The notes under the pieces were generated by a model. That model was not told the DNA's origin. It saw only the letters and a list, made by a program, of their open reading frames with translations, and did not search any database. This document shows positions 58,561 to 64,000 of a stretch of DNA of 64,000 bases, piece after piece. How positions within the stretch are numbered: the stretch's first letter is position 1; each line of letters starts with the position of its first letter. A program made the position numbers and the translations under genes. This DNA comes from Mycolicibacterium setense (GTDB taxonomy: Bacteria; Actinomycetota; Actinomycetes; Mycobacteriales; Mycobacteriaceae). The stretch lies in NCBI RefSeq assembly GCF_000805385.1, contig NZ_JTJW01000009.1:372001-436000 (forward strand), given 5' to 3'.

Positions 58561-59396
58561 CATCCGCTCGCAACGGCCGGCTATGGGTCCTGATCGCGGT
58601 ATTGGCGGCGATCGCGCTCACCGCGGGGGTGATCATCGGGACACACCTCGGTGGCCGCCCGAACACACCCAGTTCTGCCCCCACCGCGTCGCTGGCCGCG
58701 GAGTTCGCCCAGTTGGAAACGCAGCTGCATGCCGTCGCCGGAATCGCGGTCAGCGGCGTCGGCCCCGGCCACGAGCCAGTGTCGGTGGGCCAGTGGCAAA
58801 GCGGACCGGCATGGTCGACGATCAAGGTGCCGTTGATCATCGCCGCGCTGCGCGAGGAGGTGCCGCCGCAGATCACCGACGCGATGACCGCGGCCATCAC
58901 CGAATCCGACAATGCCGCTGCCGAATCGATCTGGGACAGCCTCGGGACGCCGTCAGAGGCCGCACGCAAGGTCGAAGCGGTGCTGCGGCAGACCGGTGAT
59001 CCGACGGTCGTCCAAGCACAACGCGTGCGCCCGGAGTTCAGCGCCTCGGGGCAGACCGACTGGCCGCTGACCGCCCAGGTGCGGTTCACCTCGGCCGCCG
59101 TGTGCGACACGGAAAATGACCCGGTGTTCGACCTCATGGGCCGTGTCGAGCAGGACCAGCGCTGGGGCATCGGCACCGTCGTCGACAGCCGGTTCAAGGG
59201 CGGCTGGGGACCGTCACCGACAGGCGGTTACCTGGTCCGTCAGATCGGTGTATTGACCACCCCGGCCGGGATGGTGGCCGTCGCTATGGCGGCGCTGCCG
59301 TTCTCGGGGAAGTTCGAGGACGGCACGGCCGCGCTCACCACGATGACCGACTGGCTGAGCCAACGGCTGGGCGCCGTGCCGGCCGGGCACTGCTAG
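58557..59396 (+). CDS. Beta-lactamase-like serine hydrolase, membrane-anchored
   Basis: This 279-residue protein starts at a GTG overlapping the EmbR-like gene stop. A signal or anchor helix (residues 9-30) is followed by a class A beta-lactamase-like domain: STIK (Ser87, Lys90), ESDNAA (Ser117, Asp118, Asn119) and FKGGWG in place of the KTG motif. The Glu166 loop of true class A enzymes is not obvious, so it may be a D,D-peptidase-like or non-classical protein. The operon with EmbR-like and the nearby PknH-like kinase suggests envelope sensing or remodelling. Confidence 0.83.
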   Translation: MTSARNGRLWVLIAVLAAIALTAGVIIGTHLGGRPNTPSSAPTASLAAEFAQLETQLHAVAGIAVSGVGPGHEPVSVGQWQSGPAWSTIKVPLIIAALREEVPPQITDAMTAAITESDNAAAESIWDSLGTPSEAARKVEAVLRQTGDPTVVQAQRVRPEFSASGQTDWPLTAQVRFTSAAVCDTENDPVFDLMGRVEQDQRWGIGTVVDSRFKGGWGPSPTGGYLVRQIGVLTTPAGMVAVAMAALPFSGKFEDGTAALTTMTDWLSQRLGAVPAGHC

Positions 59397-59407
59397 CGCT
59401 GCACCGA

Positions 59408-60850
59408 TCACCACAGATAGACGCGGGCATTCTTGCCGCCCGTGCAGGTGATCCAGCTGTCCCCCGGGGACTGCTGGCAGTGCATCAAGAAATTGGATCC
59501 GTCGCACAATGCGCCGGGCACCGTGGCGCAGTCCACGGCACCCGGTGCCGACACGGCGCGCGGCAGCGGGCTCGCGTTGCCGTACTCGGCCCAGTACGAC
59601 GTCAGCACACTGTTGGTGAAAAGGCATGAGGTTTCGGGGGTTCCGCGCCCGGCGCGGCTGGCGAACCCGGCGGCGGTGGTCGCCGCGAAACCGTCGTCAC
59701 AGGACTGGTGCAGGCTGCTCTGATCGGGACCGGTGATCAGTGGCGGCACCGGGCCGTCTGCCTGCGCCGGATCTCTCGGCGATGCCGAAGGCGGCGGTGC
59801 GTCCGCGGGTTGTCCGGCGTTTTTGGCGAGCATGCCGATCACGACGCCGATGCCGCCGAGGATCAGCGCGGCCGCCACCGCGACGACGGTGGGCAGCACC
59901 CATCCCCGCCTGCGAGGCTCGGAATGAGTGGGCTCCGCAGCGGACTGCGTCGGGATCGGGAAGCTGGCAGGGCCGGCAAAAGCCGCCGCAAGGGTCGGCG
60001 CCTGGTGCGGCAGGGTCGCCGGCGCCGACCCAGCCTGCAGCGCTCGTTGCGCGGCGCGACCCAGCCCTCCCGTCGTCCCGTAGCGGTCATCGGGATCCTT
60101 GGCCATGCCGCGTGCCACCACATCGTCGAAAGTCGTGGGCACGGCCGGATTGGTGATGCTGGGCCGCGGCGGCGGCGCCGAGACATGCGCGGCGAGCACG
60201 GTTTCCAGGCTGTCACTGATGAACGGCGGGTGGCCCGTCAACGATTCATACAACACGCACGCCAGCGAGTACGTATCGACCGCCGGTGTCACCACCTGGC
60301 CGGTGAACCGTTCGGGCGCCATGTAATTCAGCGTGCCGATGCGGGATCCTGCCGTGGTCAACCGGGTGTCGCCCTGACTCTCGGCGATGCCGAAGTCGAC
60401 GAGGTAGGCGAATTCGGCCGGGGTGACGATGATGTTCTGCGGCTTGATGTCGCGATGGATCAGCCCGGCCGCGTGTGCCGCGTCCAGGGCCGCCGCGATC
60501 TGGATGACGATGGCCACCGCCCGCGCCGGCTGCAGGGGGCCGTCCGCGGTCAGGTCCGCCAGCGTCGTGCCCTGCACCAGCCGCATGTCGATGTAGAGGC
60601 TGCCGTCGATCTCGCCCCAGTCATGAATCGGGATGACATGGGGTTCCTGCAAGACGGCGGCCGCGTGCGATTCCCGCTGAAACCGGGTGCGAAATGTGAC
60701 GTCTCTGGAGTACTCGTCGGCAAGGATCTTCAACGCCACGACCCGGTTCTTTTCCGCATCGAAGGCCTCGTACACCTCCCCCATCCCGCCCTTGCCGAGC
60801 AGGCGCCTGATGGAGTACTTGCCGAACGTCGTACCGACGCGCGAATTCAC
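59408..60850 (-). CDS. PknH-like serine/threonine protein kinase
   Basis: This 480-residue kinase starts at a GTG. The kinase domain has the Gly loop LGKGGMGEVYEAF, Lys41, Glu60, HRDIKPQN (Asp134), DFG (152-154), activation-loop Thr165/166 and APE. A Pro-rich juxtamembrane part, one transmembrane helix (about residues 322-345) and an outer domain with five or six cysteines follow (SSLHQSCDDGFAATTAAGF, ETSCLFTNSVL, NFLMHCQQSPGDSW), a PknH_C-like sensor. It is convergent with the EmbR-like operon, and the EmbR-like FHA domain is a natural partner. Confidence 0.9.
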   Translation of the reverse strand: MNSRVGTTFGKYSIRRLLGKGGMGEVYEAFDAEKNRVVALKILADEYSRDVTFRTRFQRESHAAAVLQEPHVIPIHDWGEIDGSLYIDMRLVQGTTLADLTADGPLQPARAVAIVIQIAAALDAAHAAGLIHRDIKPQNIIVTPAEFAYLVDFGIAESQGDTRLTTAGSRIGTLNYMAPERFTGQVVTPAVDTYSLACVLYESLTGHPPFISDSLETVLAAHVSAPPPRPSITNPAVPTTFDDVVARGMAKDPDDRYGTTGGLGRAAQRALQAGSAPATLPHQAPTLAAAFAGPASFPIPTQSAAEPTHSEPRRRGWVLPTVVAVAAALILGGIGVVIGMLAKNAGQPADAPPPSASPRDPAQADGPVPPLITGPDQSSLHQSCDDGFAATTAAGFASRAGRGTPETSCLFTNSVLTSYWAEYGNASPLPRAVSAPGAVDCATVPGALCDGSNFLMHCQQSPGDSWITCTGGKNARVYLW

Positions 60851-60934
60851 TGCCGATCCCCCTGGTCGTTCGATATAGACGAAGTATCGCTTGTGCGGCC
60901 ACGGGATGCAGATGATTGCCGACCATCCGGGCTG

Positions 60935-61395
60935 TCAGGGGCTCCCGAGCGCAGGCGCCGGGTCGGGAGGGCCGTTCGGCCGCTGATAGCCGGGGCAGGT
61001 GATCTCGATCTTCACCTGGCGCCAGCCAGTTCCCCGATCGTCGGCGGGCATCCGTCCGGTGATCGTGTAGGCGTCGTCGACCTTGATGGCCGTCATCTCA
61101 CGAGGGTCCTTGGTGAAGCCGTGGGCGTCTGGGATACGGAAGCCGGCGGCCGTGACGACCAGGCGGTGCGCGGTCGCCAGCATTACCCGAACGCTCCGCC
61201 TGTGGTCCGTCGTTGACGGCGAGGCATAGATCAGCAGGTTGCCGTCAGAAATTTGGTGCAGGTAACCCGCGCGGTCAGGATATGGACGTCGCCGTCGAGC
61301 ACGATCTTCACCTCGGACATGCCGGCCCCGGACGTACAACCCACCAACAATGTGATCGCGGCCATGGGCGCCGCGACACCGACGCGGGCACGCAT
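60935..61395 (-). pseudogene. LpqH-like lipoprotein with a frameshift
   Basis: The N-terminal part reads MRARVGVAAPMAAITLLVGC (lipobox LVGC, Cys20), then VKIVLDGDVHILTARVTCTK. It then meets a stop after TATC at 61231. The +1 frame continues with SDGNLLIYASPSTTDHRRSV and AYTITGRMPADDRGTGWRQV, then IEITCPGY. Joined, they make a protein of about 153 residues with the two-cysteine LpqH/19-kDa-antigen pattern. The break lies at AAATTT (61249-61254), where one extra A would restore the frame. It is either a true pseudogene or an error in the sequence. Confidence 0.72.
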
Positions 61396-61463
61396 GTGTG
61401 CAGTATGAACCGGCCGACGGGTCCCCGTGCGCCGATCAGAACAGTCGGCGCACGTGCGATGCC

Positions 61464-62096
61464 CTAGAGCCGGCCGGCTACGAAATCGGCTGCCTGCACG
61501 ACTTTTCCGGACTGCACATAGGACACATGGGCGCCCATGTCCCAGCCGCCTTCCCAACAGATCGGGTCGGCCTCGTTGCACTGGTCGATGGAATTGGCGG
61601 CATACTGCGGGGCCAGCGTCGGCAGCGCCTGCCCCGCGGCCAGGAGACCCGAGAAGCTGGTGCGCGGCGCGCCGAACAGGGCACTGGCCGCCACGTGATC
61701 GGCGACCTGTGGGGCGGCCTCGTTGGTGGCCTTTTCGATCACCGCCGCGCCCTGCGAGTAGCCGCCAAGCACCATCTTCGTGTCGGGACAACTCGCAGCG
61801 ATGGACTCGATGAGGGAGCGCGCCGCGTCGGTGCCGGCCGGGGTGCTGGTGTTGAAGTCGTTGCTGGCCGGGTAGTCGACCGCCGCGGCGTCGACGGTGC
61901 GCGGCGCCACCCTTGCCCGCAGATCGTCGACAAACGGAGCGCCGACACTGCCCAGACCCGGCGGCTCGTTGGTGCCGCGGGCGAACACCACCTCGACATC
62001 GGGGCAGGGCGCCGCGGTGGCCGGCGCGGGCGTGATCGTCGGGACAGCTGCGGCCAATGCCGCGAACACCAGAATCAATGCGGGCTTGCTGGTCAT
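61464..62096 (-). CDS. Cutinase family serine esterase
   Basis: This 210-residue protein has a signal peptide (cleavage near ATAAP), then CPDVEVVFARGTNEPPGLG and GGYSQGAAV with Ser114. Asp177 lies in ADPICWEGG and His190 in MGAHVSYV, which completes the cutinase triad. Four cysteines form the two family disulfides. Mycobacterial cutinase-like proteins act as esterases, lipases or phospholipases outside the cell. The start at 62096 is chosen because it gives a good signal peptide. TACGAT lies eight bases upstream, suggesting a near-leaderless transcript. Confidence 0.9.
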   Translation of the reverse strand: MTSKPALILVFAALAAAVPTITPAPATAAPCPDVEVVFARGTNEPPGLGSVGAPFVDDLRARVAPRTVDAAAVDYPASNDFNTSTPAGTDAARSLIESIAASCPDTKMVLGGYSQGAAVIEKATNEAAPQVADHVAASALFGAPRTSFSGLLAAGQALPTLAPQYAANSIDQCNEADPICWEGGWDMGAHVSYVQSGKVVQAADFVAGRL

Positions 62097-62468
62097 ACCG
62101 ATCGATCGTAGGTCCCCACGCAACACCGCCTCACCCGATACGGCCACGACACCGGGCCGCTGAAGGAACGGGATCCGCTGTTTCGATGTCACGCAGGTGC
62201 GCCAGGCTGTCAAGCTCGGTGCGAATCACCTGCCGCGCAGCCGAATTCACATTTCTGTGCATGAATCAGACTCGTTCGGGCCATCAATTGCTGCGCGCGG
62301 GCGCCGTGGTGATGGGGCCGATTCGGCATTGCGACCGGCGACCGCGGCGCCGGTCTGCGAGACTGAACATCCGTCGCCACCATGTCTTGGTGAAGGAGGA
62401 CGTCGGATCGTGCGGTACGCGAGCAGCGTGGACGATCGGGTGCCTCGTCCACCGGCATTCTCGGCGCC
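62097..62468. other. 372-base region without a recognisable gene
   Basis: Between the divergent cutinase and CLC genes I see no ORF with a good start, conserved motif or codon bias. GGTGATGG at about 62307 recalls the start of a fluoride riboswitch, but the other conserved parts are absent. A few short AT-richer stretches occur near 62240-62260. It may contain the promoters of both genes. Confidence 0.5.
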
Positions 62469-63788
62469 ATGACCGGACCGAGGACCGACGGCGGCCGACC
62501 CGCGGAACCGATGCGGGGATCAATCCGTTTGTGCGTGATCGCAATAGCGGCCGGAGTGATGATCGGTTTCATCGGCGGCGCGTTTCGCTGGTGCCTACAG
62601 ACCGCGGACCGGTTGCGGATCGACTTCGTCGACTGGACTCATGGACTGCCCGGGCCGGGGTGGCTGCTGCCGATCGCCGCTGCGGCGGTCGGCGCGACGC
62701 TGGCCGCGCTGACCGTGCGATGGGTGCCACTCGCCGCCGGCAGCGGGATCCCGCACGTCGAGGCCGTCTTCCGCGGCGACGCCCGACCTCCGCTGCTCAC
62801 GCTGCTGCCCGCGAAGTTCATCGGCGGTGTGCTATCCATCGGATCGGGACTGGTGTTGGGACGCGAGGGCCCGACGGTGCACATGGGTGCGGCGATCGGC
62901 GCTGAAGCCGGCCGACGTGCCAAGTTCACGGAACCCGATATTCGGATGATGCAGACCGCCGTGGGTGGAGCCGGCCTCGCGGTTGCCTTCAACGCGCCGA
63001 TCGGCGGCACGCTGTTCGCGGTCGAGGAGGTGACGAAATCCTTCAATATGCGGACGGTGCTGGCGACATTGCTCGCGGCGGCCGCTGCCGTCGGTTGTAT
63101 GCGGTTAGTTCTCGGAAACGAGCCGGACTTCTTCGTCGAAGCGATCGGGGCGCCGGCGCTGGTATGGCTTCCGCTCTTCGTGGTTTTCGGCTTGATCACC
63201 GGATGCCTGGGCGCCGTCTACAACCGGACGGTGTTGTGGTTCGTCGACCACGTCAGCGAGATGCGACGAATCCCGGCGATTGTCAAGGCCGGGATGATCG
63301 GGGCCATCATCGGGCTCGCGATGTTCGTCTCCCCGCTCGCGGTGGGCGGCGGCGACACTCTGACGCAACTGATCCTGGGTGGGCACCACATCGTCCTCCC
63401 CGTCGTCGTCGGATATCTGTTGGTGCGCTTCATCGCGGGCCCACTGTCGTATTCCGCCAACCTGCCGGGCGGACTCTTCGCGCCGTTGCTGGCGGTCGGC
63501 GCGCTGTGGGGGCTCTTGTTCATCGGGGGATTCGACGCCGTATGGGCAGGTGACGCAACCAACCTGGCCATCCCGATGGCCCTGGTCGGCATGGCGGCGT
63601 TCTTCGGTGCCACGGTGCGCGCGCCGGTGACGGGCATCGTGATCGTCATCGAGATGACGGCCACCACGGCGGTCACCATTCCCATGCTGGCCGCCACGGG
63701 TGCGGCGGTGCTCGCTGCCGAGCTCACCCGGTCGCCGCCGATCTACGACAGTCTGCGCGAGCGGATGTCGCCTGAGTCGCTGCGCTGA
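62469..63788 (+). CDS. CLC family chloride channel or Cl-/H+ antiporter
   Basis: This 439-residue protein has 10-12 hydrophobic segments and the three CLC anion-site motifs: GSGIPHVE, GREGPTVHMG with the gating Glu, and GGLFAPLLAVG. The gating Glu and a Glu pair in FAVEEVTKSF suggest a proton-coupled exchanger, but this is inference. There are no C-terminal CBS domains. The ATG at 62469 is used; MRGSIRLC at 62511 is a later option. It is the last complete gene before the attachment-site-like sequence. Confidence 0.88.
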   Translation: MTGPRTDGGRPAEPMRGSIRLCVIAIAAGVMIGFIGGAFRWCLQTADRLRIDFVDWTHGLPGPGWLLPIAAAAVGATLAALTVRWVPLAAGSGIPHVEAVFRGDARPPLLTLLPAKFIGGVLSIGSGLVLGREGPTVHMGAAIGAEAGRRAKFTEPDIRMMQTAVGGAGLAVAFNAPIGGTLFAVEEVTKSFNMRTVLATLLAAAAAVGCMRLVLGNEPDFFVEAIGAPALVWLPLFVVFGLITGCLGAVYNRTVLWFVDHVSEMRRIPAIVKAGMIGAIIGLAMFVSPLAVGGGDTLTQLILGGHHIVLPVVVGYLLVRFIAGPLSYSANLPGGLFAPLLAVGALWGLLFIGGFDAVWAGDATNLAIPMALVGMAAFFGATVRAPVTGIVIVIEMTATTAVTIPMLAATGAAVLAAELTRSPPIYDSLRERMSPESLR

Positions 63789-63842
63789 TTAGTCGGCCGG
63801 GCCGCTCGATTCACTCGCAAACCGCATCTACCTGCAAGAACA

Positions 63843-63870
63843 TCGGTGCCCCCAGTCGGACTCGAACCGA
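63843..63870 (-). other. tRNA 3'-end fragment (candidate attachment site)
   Basis: Read on the minus strand, this is a T arm (CGGTTCGAGTCCG) followed by TGGGGGCACCGA, the 3' side of an acceptor stem with discriminator A. The rest of a tRNA is missing: the sequence before it does not form an anticodon arm, and the first T-stem pair is mismatched. Such 28-base tRNA ends mark att sites left by tyrosine integrases. The acceptor would pair with a tRNA starting GCCCCCA; a tRNA-Leu is possible, but I am not sure. Confidence 0.6.
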
Positions 63871-63952
63871 TATAGCGGCCCAGATCGACTGGGAGACAGC
63901 GGGTTTACCTGCCCAAATACATCACGGTAGGTCACTCAAAGTATCTGTAACT

Positions 63953-63985
63953 GTGGGCAGGGAGTGGGCAGAGAGTGGGTAGGCG
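63953..63985. repeat. Three 11-bp tandem repeats next to the tRNA fragment
   Basis: GTGGGCAGGGA, GTGGGCAGAGA and GTGGGTAGGCG follow one another directly. Such short direct repeats beside an attachment site are typical of integrase arm-type binding sites. Confidence 0.5.
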
Positions 63986-64000
63986 GCGTTGTCGCACCGG

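Noticed and set aside
62300-62370. Possible fluoride riboswitch before the CLC gene (GGTGATGG)
   Set aside because: The other conserved parts of the crcB motif, including the CTGATGACTCC-like 3' part, are missing, and the CLC protein has the canonical chloride motif GREGP.
63843-63960. A complete tRNA gene on the minus strand
   Set aside because: Only the T arm and 3' acceptor strand are present. The upstream sequence does not form D or anticodon arms.
1-64000. Insertion sequences, CRISPR arrays, rRNA operons
   Set aside because: No transposase motif, regularly spaced repeat array or rRNA sequence was seen on either strand.

Overview
The window looks like a chromosomal segment of a rapidly growing mycobacterium (Mycolicibacterium type). 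It is GC-rich with strong G/C at third codon positions and carries mycobacterial family proteins: LpqV, patatin pairs, FadD14, DUF3060, DUF4193, DUF6636, an EmbR/PknH pair, an LGFP lipoprotein and cutinase. Bases 1-24400 follow, in reverse orientation, the M. tuberculosis gene order Rv1071c (echA9), Rv1070c (echA8), Rv1069c, Rv1066/Rv1065, Rv1064c (lpqV), Rv1063c, Rv1062, Rv1061, Rv1059, Rv1058 (fadD14), Rv1057. This synteny is recalled, not searched. Several blocks interrupt it: two SulP anion transporters, a Zn-alcohol dehydrogenase, an Ltp-type thiolase, a TetR/hydrolase pair, and a C4-dicarboxylate transporter with its two-component system.

Layout. 1-3.2 kb: branched-chain/fatty acyl-CoA enzymes and a membrane alpha/beta-hydrolase. 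3.2-8 kb: a sulfur-handling group (cysteine dioxygenase, rhodanese, two SulP/STAS transporters) around lpqV. 8-18 kb: patatins, a class II amidotransferase, oxidoreductases, a KstR-type operator, a thiolase, a TetR/hydrolase pair and FadD14. 18-24.8 kb: two tail-to-tail paralogous secreted proteins, dctA with a CRP-like site, a DcuS/CitA-type kinase and regulator, and the Rv1057-like propeller. 24.8-33 kb: a peptidoglycan amidase, DUF3060, a second TetR/hydrolase pair, an amino-acid ABC importer with fused binding protein and permease, DUF3616, and a CotH-like kinase.

33-41.6 kb is an accessory stretch: a TauD dioxygenase, DUF4193, a P450, a cupin, and a tightly packed four-gene operon (unknown protein, DyP-type peroxidase, unknown protein, BASS transporter). 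41.6-54 kb holds a LuxR/LAL regulator, membrane and secreted proteins, a GH16 glucanase, an LGFP lipoprotein behind DosR-like boxes, a TetR/esterase pair with a clear operator, and a secreted lipase.

54-60.9 kb is the most unusual part. A three-domain fusion (cysteine-dioxygenase-like cupin, caspase-like domain, SAM methyltransferase) lies with a racemase-like gene and a DUF6636 secreted protein. It is divergent from an EmbR-like SARP-FHA regulator, which is followed by a beta-lactamase-like protein and, convergently, a PknH-like kinase. One roughly 28-bp motif lies at matching positions upstream of both the fusion gene and the DUF6636 gene. The window ends with a frameshifted LpqH-like lipoprotein, a cutinase, a CLC channel, and a tRNA 3'-end fragment followed by 11-bp tandem repeats. 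That end looks like an attachment site of an integrated element lying beyond the window.

Many genes appear to be leaderless, with a TANNNT hexamer 6-7 bases before the start codon. Start-codon choices below use this together with Shine-Dalgarno evidence. No insertion sequence, CRISPR array, rRNA or complete tRNA was seen.
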